31,497 nucleotides of DNA from a virus: IMG/VR virus record IMGVR_UViG_3300025769_000502, positions 1 through 31,497 of that record; one strand, 5' to 3'. The stretch's first letter is position 1, and the number at the start of each line of letters is the position of its first letter. Positions 23,148 through 29,850 of this stretch are shown in pieces. The notes below the pieces were generated by a model that saw nothing but the letters and a program-made list of their open reading frames with translations, searched no databases and was not told the DNA's origin. A program made the translations under genes and the position numbers.

Positions 23148-23539
23148 TGGCTGATGTAGTTACAACACAAACAATAGCTGATACATCTGGAGCAAAATAT
23201 GTAGTCAAGCTGACCAATTTTTCTGATGGTACAGGTGAAACAGATGTAACAAAAGTAGATGCTTCTGAAACAACTTTTATGACAGAAGATGGTAATAGAA
23301 AGATTAGTAAAATATGGTTTTCTATTAATTCATCTAACTCGAAATCAGCTGTTGAATTAAAATGGGCGGGAGCAACTAATGCTACAGCACTATTTTTAAA
23401 CGGTCAAGGTTATTGGGATTTAAGAACAGCGGGAGATGAAATTCCAAATAACGCAACAACGCCTACTGGTGATGTATTATTAAGTACAAAAAATTTTGCC
23501 AGTGGGGATAACTATTCATTGGTTATAGAGTTTAGATAA
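23147..23539 (+). CDS. Small virion protein B of a paralogous pair (capsid accessory?)
   Basis: A 130-residue protein related in layout to its upstream neighbour: VVTTQTIADTSGAKYVVKLT, NFSDGTGETDVTKVDASETT, the strand KISKIWFSINSSNSKSAVEL with KWAGATNATALFLNGQGYWD, then GDVLLSTKNFASGDNYSLVI. It has no catalytic or membrane motif. Tandem arrangement and 1-nt overlap with its paralogue suggest duplication and equal production, perhaps hetero-oligomers on the capsid. This is inferred. A late promoter for gene 21 follows directly. Confidence 0.65.
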   Translation: MADVVTTQTIADTSGAKYVVKLTNFSDGTGETDVTKVDASETTFMTEDGNRKISKIWFSINSSNSKSAVELKWAGATNATALFLNGQGYWDLRTAGDEIPNNATTPTGDVLLSTKNFASGDNYSLVIEFR

Positions 23540-23541
23540 CT

Positions 23542-23549
23542 TATAAATA
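23542..23549 (+). promoter_or_regulatory. Late promoter box TATAAATA before gene 21
   Basis: Exact octamer 2 bp after the upstream stop. The predicted start near 23555 leaves a 14-nt leader carrying the GAGAG ribosome site for gene 21. Confidence 0.7.
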
Positions 23550-23568
23550 TAGGTAGAGAGAAAAAACT

Positions 23569-24213
23569 ATGAAATTAATTAGAGAAGAAGTATCAGACGC
23601 AGAATATATCGTTGAAGAAAACAACGGTAAAAAAGAATATAAAATTAAAGGTATTTTTTTACAATCTGACATTAAAAATAGAAACGGTAGAGTATATCCG
23701 AATGATATTTTAATGAAAGAAGTAACAAGATATAATGCGGAATTTGTTAATAAAAATAGAGCGTTTGGTGAATTAGGCCATCCAGATGGACCTACAGTTA
23801 ACCTGGAAAGAGTATCACATATGATTAAAAAACTCTATCCAGAAGGAAAAAATTTTATTGGTGAAGCGAAAATTATGGATACACCTTATGGAAAGATTGT
23901 GAAGAATTTGATTGATGAAGGCGCTAAACTAGGAGTTTCAAGTAGAGGTATGGGTTCAATTGAATCCAAAATGGGAAGTAATTACGTAGGTAAAGACTTC
24001 TATCTTGCCACTGCGGCAGATATCGTTGCAGATCCGTCTGCGCCAGATGCCTTTGTAGAAGGTATTATGGAAGGCAAAGAATGGGTATGGAACAATGGTG
24101 TGTTAGTAGAACAAGATGTTGCTGCTTGGAAAAAAGAACTTATTAAGACTAAAAAAATCGAAATGGCAGAGAAAAAAGCCCAGATTTTTGAAGATTTTTT
24201 AAGAAAAATATAG
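23569..24213 (+). CDS. 21: Prohead maturation protease gp21
   Basis: A 214-residue homologue of T4 gp21 (212 residues), a serine protease of the herpesvirus-assemblin-like prohead protease group. The catalytic His is H71 in FGELGHPDGPTVNLERVSHM. The nucleophile Ser is S124 or S125 in KLGVSSRGMGSIE. The upstream GIFLQSDIKNRNGRVYPNDI is also a family signature, and DIVADPSAPDAFVEGIMEG follows. It resides in the prohead core and cleaves gp22, gp67, gp23 and itself. It lies between the virion-protein pair and scaffold gene 22, as in other marine relatives. Confidence 0.95.
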   Translation: MKLIREEVSDAEYIVEENNGKKEYKIKGIFLQSDIKNRNGRVYPNDILMKEVTRYNAEFVNKNRAFGELGHPDGPTVNLERVSHMIKKLYPEGKNFIGEAKIMDTPYGKIVKNLIDEGAKLGVSSRGMGSIESKMGSNYVGKDFYLATAADIVADPSAPDAFVEGIMEGKEWVWNNGVLVEQDVAAWKKELIKTKKIEMAEKKAQIFEDFLRKI

Positions 24214-24231
24214 TTTAAAGGAATTATAATT

Positions 24232-24239
24232 TATAAATA
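24232..24239 (+). promoter_or_regulatory. Late promoter box TATAAATA before gene 22
   Basis: Exact octamer 18 bp after gene 21. The predicted start near 24245 gives a 55-nt leader with a strong AAGGAGA ribosome site before the ATG at 24300. Confidence 0.7.
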
Positions 24240-24299
24240 TCTAATAACAAAGAGATAAAAAGAAATTAATTCGAATTAATTACAAAAGGAGACTTCTCA

Positions 24300-25445
24300 A
24301 TGGCTACAGAACAAAATAAAGAAGTTATGGATAAAGAGCAAGAAGTTAAAAAGGAAGAAGTTGCTACTGAAGCAACTGCTAATCCTATGGCTGACGCTCC
24401 TAAGAAGAATGCTGTAGCAGCTGAGCCTTCGCATATTGCCAAAATGGCAGACCACGAAGACTTAGGACAAGCGGTTACTAAACCGACTGACAGCAATCCT
24501 GACGCTTCTAAAAATGTAAAACAAGTTTCTGGAGATCCTCAACAAAAATCACAAGGTGCTGCTGACGCAATGCAAGCTGTGAAAAAAGAGGAAAAAGAAA
24601 CTAAAGAAGACGATAAAGAAATTTCAAAAGAAGCTATGCACGATTCTAAAGAAGACGAAAAGAAAAAAGAAGAAGGCTATGGCAAAATGAAAAAAGAAGA
24701 AATAGATTTATCTGATGACGTTAAAGCTTTAATCGGTGATGACGAATTAACCGAAGAATTTAAAGACAGAGCGAAAACTGTTTTTGAAGCAGCAGTTAAA
24801 ACAAGAATTAACGAAGCTGTGGAAAGAATGGAAGCAGAGTATTCTGACAAACTCAAAGAAGAAGTTGATACTGTAAAAGGTGAAATTGTTGAAAAAGTTG
24901 ACTCATACTTGAACTACGTAGTTGAAGAATGGTTAAAACAAAACGAAATCGCTATCGAAAGAGGTATCAAAGGCGAAATCGCAGAGGACTTTATTACTGG
25001 TCTTAAAAAATTATTTGAAGATCACTACATAAGTGTACCTGACGAAAAATTTGATGTGTTAGAAGATCAAGCTAAACAAATAGACGAGCTTAAAGATAAA
25101 CTTAATGAGCAAGTTGAAAAAAATGTTGAACTTAACAATAAAGTTGGTTCTTTAACAAGACAAGACATTGTTGACGAAGTTGCATCTGATTTAACAGATA
25201 CAAACAAAGAAAAGTTTAACAAATTAGCTGAAGAAGTAGAATACTCTAATGCTGATGAATTTAAAAAGAAAGTATCAACTATTAAAGAGTCGTACTTTTC
25301 TAAAGAAAACAAAATTTCATCTGAAAATGAAATTGATAATGTTGATTCAAGCGAACAAGCTCCTGAATTATCAGGCGTTATGGAAACTTATGCAAGCATT
25401 ATTAGTAAAACAAAAGATCGAATTAAAGTCGGTCACTCAAAATAA
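24300..25445 (+). CDS. 22: Prohead core scaffold protein gp22
   Basis: A 381-residue scaffold, longer than T4 gp22 (269 residues). Residues about 1-135 are a low-complexity Lys/Glu/Ala/Asp extension (KKEEVATEATANPMADAPKK, KEDDKEISKEAMHDSKEDEK). The conserved scaffold domain starts near DLSDDVKALIGDDELTEEFK, followed by FEAAVKTRINEAVERMEAEY, VDSYLNYVVEEWLKQNEIAI and FITGLKKLFEDHYISVPDE, typical of T4-like gp22. A coiled coil (about 255-290) and an acidic C-terminus follow. It forms the core around which gp23 assembles and is degraded by gp21. Confidence 0.92.
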   Translation: MATEQNKEVMDKEQEVKKEEVATEATANPMADAPKKNAVAAEPSHIAKMADHEDLGQAVTKPTDSNPDASKNVKQVSGDPQQKSQGAADAMQAVKKEEKETKEDDKEISKEAMHDSKEDEKKKEEGYGKMKKEEIDLSDDVKALIGDDELTEEFKDRAKTVFEAAVKTRINEAVERMEAEYSDKLKEEVDTVKGEIVEKVDSYLNYVVEEWLKQNEIAIERGIKGEIAEDFITGLKKLFEDHYISVPDEKFDVLEDQAKQIDELKDKLNEQVEKNVELNNKVGSLTRQDIVDEVASDLTDTNKEKFNKLAEEVEYSNADEFKKKVSTIKESYFSKENKISSENEIDNVDSSEQAPELSGVMETYASIISKTKDRIKVGHSK

Positions 25446-25448
25446 ATA
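25441..25448 (+). promoter_or_regulatory. Near-consensus late promoter AATAAATA before gene 23
   Basis: Overlaps the stop of gene 22. The predicted start near 25454 gives a 12-nt leader (GAGAATAAG...). The major capsid gene would be expected to have strong late expression, so this box is plausible although it departs from TATAAATA at the first base. Confidence 0.45.
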
Positions 25449-25465
25449 GGGAGAATAAGAAACAT

Positions 25466-26827
25466 ATGTACTTATCTGAACAACTAGTTAAAAAGTGGCA
25501 GCCTGTACTTGAGCATCCAGAACTCCCAAAAGTAACGGATAGCTATAGGAAGGCGGTCACTGCTGTAATCTTGGAAAACCAAGAGAAGGCATTAAGAGAA
25601 GATAGAGCATTTATATCAGAAGCTGCTCCAACGAACAGTACTGATGCATCTTACGTACAGAATTGGGATCCAATCCTAATCTCTTTAGTAAGAAGAGCAA
25701 TGCCAAATCTAATCGCATACGACATTTGTGGTGTACAACCAATGACTGGTCCAACTGGTCTAATTTTCGCAATGAGAGCGAAATACACTTCACAAAATGG
25801 TACAGAGGCTTTATTCAATGAAGCTGATACGGATTTTTCAAGCAGAAATGCTGCGGGAGATTCTACTCTACCAGGTGTGGGTGGTGCTGGTTCATCATCA
25901 CAATCAGGAACTAACCCTGCAGTATTAAACGACAGCCCAGCTGGTGCTTACACATCAGGAACTGGTATGGCGACTGCTACTGCTGAAGCATTAGGAGACG
26001 GTGCTGGCAATCAATTTGCTGAAATGGCTTTCTCAATTGAGAAATCAACAGTAACTGCTAGATCAAGAGCTCTTAAAGCAGAATACACTATGGAACTTGC
26101 TCAAGACCTTAAAGCAATCCACGGTTTAGACGCAGAAACAGAATTAGCAAATATTCTATCTGCTGAAATTCTTGCTGAAATCAACAGAGAAGTAGTGAGA
26201 ACTATTTACACTGTTGCTGAAAAAGGTGCTTCTGCTAACACAGGTACAATAAACACTACAACTGAAGGTGTTTTCGATTTAGACACAGACTCTAACGGAA
26301 GATGGTCAGTTGAAAGATTTAAAGGCCTAATGTTCCAAGTAGAAAGAGAAGCTAACGCTATCGCACAAAGAACACGTAGAGGAAAAGGTAATATGATTAT
26401 CTGTTCATCTGACGTTGCTTCTGCTTTACAAATGGCAGGTGTGTTAGACTACGCTCCAGCTCTTAACAACAATCTAAACGTTGACGATACTGGTAATACT
26501 TTTGCTGGTGTATTAAACGGTAGATACAAAGTGTACATTGACCCATACAGTGCAAACCAAGCTGCGAAGCAATACTTCGTTGTAGGTTACAAAGGTACTT
26601 CACAATATGACGCAGGTATTTTCTACTGCCCATATGTACCTCTACAAATGGTTAGAGCTGTTGGACAAGACACTTTCCAACCTAAAATTGGTTTCAAAAC
26701 TAGATACGGTATTCAAGCAAATCCATTTGCTGAAAACTCTGGATCTGGTGCGGCTTCAATTGATGGTGCTGGAAACGTTAATGCTAACAGATACTACAGA
26801 AGAGTCCAAGTTACAAACTTGATGTAA
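25466..26827 (+). CDS. 23: Major capsid protein gp23
   Basis: A 453-residue homologue of T4 gp23 (521 residues), HK97-fold. Signatures: KWQPVLEHPELPKVTDSYRK, QNWDPILISLVRRAMPNLIA, YDICGVQPMTGPTGLIFAMR, MAFSIEKSTVTARSRALKAE, YTMELAQDLKAIHGLDAETE, IICSSDVASALQMAGVLDY, and the C-terminal YCPYVPLQMVRAVGQDTFQP with KIGFKTRYGI. The N-terminal prodomain probably ends at the ISE/A site (residues 50-53), which fits the gp21 consensus of a hydrophobic residue, any residue, then Glu. Codons are more C-rich than in neighbours, as expected of a highly expressed gene. A strong terminator follows 21 bp downstream. Confidence 0.97.
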   Translation: MYLSEQLVKKWQPVLEHPELPKVTDSYRKAVTAVILENQEKALREDRAFISEAAPTNSTDASYVQNWDPILISLVRRAMPNLIAYDICGVQPMTGPTGLIFAMRAKYTSQNGTEALFNEADTDFSSRNAAGDSTLPGVGGAGSSSQSGTNPAVLNDSPAGAYTSGTGMATATAEALGDGAGNQFAEMAFSIEKSTVTARSRALKAEYTMELAQDLKAIHGLDAETELANILSAEILAEINREVVRTIYTVAEKGASANTGTINTTTEGVFDLDTDSNGRWSVERFKGLMFQVEREANAIAQRTRRGKGNMIICSSDVASALQMAGVLDYAPALNNNLNVDDTGNTFAGVLNGRYKVYIDPYSANQAAKQYFVVGYKGTSQYDAGIFYCPYVPLQMVRAVGQDTFQPKIGFKTRYGIQANPFAENSGSGAASIDGAGNVNANRYYRRVQVTNLM

Positions 26828-26848
26828 TCTGTAATATAATATCTTTAG

Positions 26849-26880
26849 AAAAGGCGAGGCCTCAAAACCTCGCCTTTTTT
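26849..26880 (+). terminator. Intrinsic terminator after gene 23
   Basis: Perfect stem AAAAGGCGAGG / CCTCGCCTTTT (11 bp, including a GGCGAGG core) with an 8-nt loop, ending in a run of six T. It is the only strong GC-rich hairpin with a T-tract I found in the window, and it separates the head-gene block from the genes starting at 26900. Confidence 0.92.
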
Positions 26881-26886
26881 GTATCT

Positions 26887-26894
26887 ACTAAATA
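26887..26894 (+). promoter_or_regulatory. Possible weak late promoter ACTAAATA, 5 nt before ATG
   Basis: Keeps the TAAATA core but differs from TATAAATA at two positions. It lies exactly 5 nt before the ATG at 26900, as at 13821 and 27149. It is the first possible start signal after the terminator. Confidence 0.35.
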
Positions 26895-26899
26895 ACAAT

Positions 26900-27133
26900 A
26901 TGAAAAAAATTTTAATTCAATATCTCTACATATTCATCATAACACTTATTATGTTATGTGTTTTTATATCGGTAAACGCATGCGAAGTAGAAGAAGTACA
27001 AGATACTACATTACCAATATGCGAAGAATATGAAGTATCAACAGAAGAAAAACCTTGTAGAAAAGGTGAAGATATATTAACCGTTATTGAGGCTATTGAA
27101 AAACTAGGCGAGTCAGGAACACTTCCTAGATAA
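26900..27133 (+). CDS. Small exported Cys-containing protein (possible lipoprotein)
   Basis: I place the start at the ATG at 26900 (77 residues), because the upstream TTG lies in the terminator. The N-terminus MKKILIQYLYIFIITLIMLC is a signal sequence: two Lys, then about 20 hydrophobic residues. A VNAC sequence (residues 25-28) resembles a lipobox, and cleavage after VNA by signal peptidase I is an alternative. The mature part is short and acidic with three Cys (C28 and two in TLPICEEYEVSTEEKPCRKG) and a C-terminal helix ILTVIEAIEKLGESGTL. No family is recognised. It could be a membrane or periplasmic phage protein, such as a superinfection-exclusion or lysis-related factor. Those roles are speculative. 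Confidence 0.65.
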   Translation: MKKILIQYLYIFIITLIMLCVFISVNACEVEEVQDTTLPICEEYEVSTEEKPCRKGEDILTVIEAIEKLGESGTLPR

Positions 27134-27135
27134 CA

Positions 27136-27143
27136 TATAAATA
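27136..27143 (+). promoter_or_regulatory. Late promoter TATAAATA, exactly 5 nt before gene 3 ATG
   Basis: Exact octamer followed by GTATT and then ATG at 27149. With T4 spacing the +1 base is the A of the ATG, so the transcript would be leaderless. No Shine-Dalgarno sequence is present. Confidence 0.7.
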
Positions 27144-27148
27144 GTATT

Positions 27149-27775
27149 ATGACAACAACATCTTTTGCTCAAAGACAACCTAGTAAGTTAGACTATGCTT
27201 CTCCTACACAGTTTAAGTTTAATATAGTCAAATTACCTAAGGTAGAATATTTTTGTACAGCTGTCAATCTTCCTGGTGTATCAATAGGAACTACTGAACA
27301 ATCTACACCATTAAGAAACGTTCCATTGCCTGGTGAAAAATTAACGTTTGAAGATTTGACAATGACATTTATGGTAGATGAAAATTTAATTAACTACCAA
27401 GAAATACACGGTTGGTTAATCGGACTAGGTTTTCCTCAAAGTCACACACAATACAAAAATTTAACGGATGCTGGCGCTGACAGAGCACCAACATCAGCAT
27501 CTAGTGTAAGTACAGAACCTGGTAAAGTAAAATATGGACCAGGAAGTCAAATAGGTGGTTTTTCAGATGCAACGTTAATTGTTTTGTCTGCGAAAAATCG
27601 ACCTGTAACAGAAGTAAGATTTACCGATTTGTTTCCAACTAGTTTATCATCTTTGAACTATAATCAACAAGAGGAAGATGTAAACTATTTGACTGCAAAC
27701 GTAACATTTAAATATAGTATATATGAGTTTGGTACAAATATAAACTCATCTACAACATCAGTTACAACCTCTTAA
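27149..27775 (+). CDS. 3: Tail completion protein gp3-like (tail-tube fold)
   Basis: A 208-residue protein of the T4 gp19/gp3 tail-tube-fold family (T4 gp3 is 176 residues and terminates the tube). Visible family features are YASPTQFKFNIVKLPKVEYF, a strand CTAVNLPGVSIGTTEQSTPL, RNVPLPGEKLTFEDLTMTFM with VDENLINYQEIHGWLIGLGF, and the late strands VRFTDLFPTSLSSLNYNQQE and ANVTFKYSIYEF. The LPGVSIG, FEDL...F.VDE and F.DLFP.SL elements match gp19-like proteins. Its location between the major capsid gene and uvsY is that of gene 3 in marine T4-like phages. A second tube-like or baseplate tube protein is an alternative. Confidence 0.82.
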   Translation: MTTTSFAQRQPSKLDYASPTQFKFNIVKLPKVEYFCTAVNLPGVSIGTTEQSTPLRNVPLPGEKLTFEDLTMTFMVDENLINYQEIHGWLIGLGFPQSHTQYKNLTDAGADRAPTSASSVSTEPGKVKYGPGSQIGGFSDATLIVLSAKNRPVTEVRFTDLFPTSLSSLNYNQQEEDVNYLTANVTFKYSIYEFGTNINSSTTSVTTS

Positions 27776-27778
27776 AGT

Positions 27779-27807
27779 TTGACTTTTAGAGTGTTTTGTG
27801 ATATAAT
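27779..27807 (+). promoter_or_regulatory. Sigma70-type promoter of the carbamoyltransferase gene
   Basis: -35 TTGACT (27779-27784, 5 of 6 match), 17-bp spacer, perfect -10 TATAAT (27802-27807), placed 3 bp after the gene 3 stop. The -10 box is 5 nt before the ATG at 27813, so +1 would fall on or next to the start codon. This is the only clear host-type promoter in the window and implies early or host-polymerase expression, distinct from the late structural genes. Confidence 0.8.
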
Positions 27808-27812
27808 TAGTT

Positions 27813-29411
27813 ATGAATATTATTGGGTTAAGTCGTCATCATAATGGAACCACTACTGTAATAAGAGATGGTGTGGTATTACTATCAATCGAAGAAGAAA
27901 GGTTAAATCGTTTCAAACACGAGGCCTCTCCTTTTTTAGGTATATTAGAAACTTCAAAATATATAAAAGATGTAGATTATGTTTCTATTTCAGGTTTACA
28001 TTCTTTAGAAAAACGTTTTGACTTTTCAAATACTAATAGTCCTTTTGTACTATGTGTAGCAAGAACGTTTATAAAAAATAAAACTTTTAATGTTTATGAT
28101 TTACACAAAAAACATCATTTAACCCACGCAGCAGGTTCTTTTTATAATTCTGGTTTTGATAGAGCATTGTCTTTTGTGTTTGATGGCGATGGTTCAAAAA
28201 ATGAAAATAATGAAACTGAAGGTTATAGTTGTTATGATTTTTCTTATGATGGATTTACATTGGTAGAAAAACAATATCAAAAAAGAACAAGTAACGTTGT
28301 TAATACTTTTGATAAAGAAACATTTAGTTTGGGAAGATGTTTCGAAGAAGTATCAAAACATTTGGGTTTTAATAATTTCTTTGACTCTGGTAAAGTTATG
28401 GGATTAGCCTCATACGGAAAAGATATAAATTTAAACTTTTTAGATTTTTTAAATAATAATTATGACCAAACTATAAACAAAAATCATTTTTTATATGAAG
28501 ATACCAAAAACTTAAAAGACTTTCAAAAATCAGCTGATCTAGCATTTAGTCTTCAAAAATACACACAAGATAAATTGTGTAATATAGTTACAAGAATTAT
28601 ACAACAAACAGATTGTAAAAATATATGTTTATCAGGTGGATTTATAATGAATTGTGTAAGTAATTTTAATTTAAGAAAAAAATTACCTAAAGATATTAAT
28701 ATATACGTGGAACCAATAGCACACGATGGCGGAACATCAATAGGTGGGGCAAAATTAGTTTATTACGAGTTAACGAAAAGTAAAGAAAAGTTTCCTCAAA
28801 CAACTACCTATTATGGTTTAAAATATGATTTAAATGATATAAAAGAAAAAATAAAACATCTAAAAACAAAAGAAGTAACAAAAGAAGATGTTGCTAAAAT
28901 ATTACAAAAAGACATTGTGGCTATATGGCAGGGTCGATCTGAACAAGGGCCTAGAGCATTAGGTAATAGAAGTATTTTGTTTAATCCTAAACTAAAAAAT
29001 GGTAAAGATATAGTAAATGTTGTAAAGAAGCGAGAATGGTTTAGACCTTTTGCTGGAACAATACTATTTGAACATACACACGATTATTTTGATATGGCTG
29101 GTTTAGAAGAAAGTCCCTTTATGACATATGCCGTAGATGTTAAGAAAGATAAAGTTAACGAGATACCTGCGATTACACACGTTGATAATACTTGTAGAAT
29201 ACAAACACTGAAAAAAGAATATAACAAGCATTTTTATGAACTCATAGAAGAATTTTATAAATTGACAGGTACACCTATATTATTAAATACATCATTTAAC
29301 TTGGCTGGTGATCCTATGGTGGAAACTATTGAAGACGCTATAGAAACATTGAATGGATCAGATTTAAAATACGTATATTTACCTGAACTAAATACTTTAA
29401 TAGAAAAATAA
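27813..29411 (+). CDS. Carbamoyltransferase, NodU/CmcH/TobZ family
   Basis: A 532-residue full-length carbamoyltransferase. The N-terminal Kae1-like domain starts NIIGLSRHHNGTTTVIRDGV, with IEEERLNRFKHEASPF, the metal-ligand region HHLTHAAGSFYNSGFD (H101, H102, H105), FVFDGDGSKNENN, GKVMGLASYGK and CLSGGFIMNCVSNFNLRK, then HDGGTSIGGAKL. The C-terminal YrdC-like domain has WQGRSEQGPRALGNRSIL (from W372), REWFRPFAGTIL and TGTPILLNTSFN. Family members transfer a carbamoyl group from carbamoyl phosphate, via carbamoyl-AMP, to a hydroxyl or amine of a sugar, antibiotic or similar acceptor. In a phage the acceptor could be a modified nucleotide, a glycan or a small molecule; the sequence does not say which. 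It has its own sigma70-like promoter and no ribosome site. Confidence 0.93.
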   Translation: MNIIGLSRHHNGTTTVIRDGVVLLSIEEERLNRFKHEASPFLGILETSKYIKDVDYVSISGLHSLEKRFDFSNTNSPFVLCVARTFIKNKTFNVYDLHKKHHLTHAAGSFYNSGFDRALSFVFDGDGSKNENNETEGYSCYDFSYDGFTLVEKQYQKRTSNVVNTFDKETFSLGRCFEEVSKHLGFNNFFDSGKVMGLASYGKDINLNFLDFLNNNYDQTINKNHFLYEDTKNLKDFQKSADLAFSLQKYTQDKLCNIVTRIIQQTDCKNICLSGGFIMNCVSNFNLRKKLPKDINIYVEPIAHDGGTSIGGAKLVYYELTKSKEKFPQTTTYYGLKYDLNDIKEKIKHLKTKEVTKEDVAKILQKDIVAIWQGRSEQGPRALGNRSILFNPKLKNGKDIVNVVKKREWFRPFAGTILFEHTHDYFDMAGLEESPFMTYAVDVKKDKVNEIPAITHVDNTCRIQTLKKEYNKHFYELIEEFYKLTGTPILLNTSFNLAGDPMVETIEDAIETLNGSDLKYVYLPELNTLIEK

Positions 29412-29421
29412 TGGAGTTGTT

Positions 29422-29850
29422 ATGACACTTGAAGAATTACAAGAATTGATTGAAAAAGATATGAAAATAAACGATACCGAATTAGATTTAGAATCTTTAA
29501 AAACCCCACAATTACATAACAAATATTTAAAACATCTAAACAAGTTTAAGTTACTATTAAGTCGTGCTGAAGGCGATTTAAGCAGGCTTAAGCGAGAAAA
29601 GTGGGAGTATTACACTGGTAAGGCCACACCAGATGTATATGCTCTAAAACCTTTTAATTTAAAGTTACTTAAAACTGATGTTGATAAGTATATTGAAAGC
29701 GATGAAGAATACCAAAAGACAAAACAAAAGGTAGATTACTTAAATACAATAGTTGATTATTTGGATAAAATAGTAAGACAAATTTCTAATAGAGGATTCA
29801 CAATTAAGAATGCTATTGACTGGCGTAAATTTACAAGTGGGGCTATTTAA
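29422..29850 (+). CDS. uvsY: Recombination mediator UvsY
   Basis: A 142-residue homologue of T4 UvsY (137 residues), the hexameric mediator that loads the UvsX recombinase onto gp32-coated single-stranded DNA. Features are the helical LHNKYLKHLNKFKLLLSRAE, GDLSRLKREKWEYYTGKATP with the conserved basic segment and WEYYTGKA motif, and the C-terminal helix pair ending VDYLDKIVRQISNRGFTIKN, AIDWRKFTSGAI. GGAG precedes the ATG. It follows the carbamoyltransferase by 10 bp, so it is probably transcribed from the promoter at 27779. Its stop overlaps the next start by one base. Confidence 0.95.
   Translation: MTLEELQELIEKDMKINDTELDLESLKTPQLHNKYLKHLNKFKLLLSRAEGDLSRLKREKWEYYTGKATPDVYALKPFNLKLLKTDVDKYIESDEEYQKTKQKVDYLNTIVDYLDKIVRQISNRGFTIKNAIDWRKFTSGAI

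Noticed and set aside
16444-26827. Introns, inteins or homing endonucleases in genes 17, 18, 20 and 23
   Set aside because: All these frames are continuous and near the usual family length. No GIY-YIG or HNH motif was seen.
26879-26899. TTG at 26879 as start of the exported protein
   Set aside because: It lies in the terminator T-tract, and the ATG at 26900 directly begins a standard MKK signal peptide.
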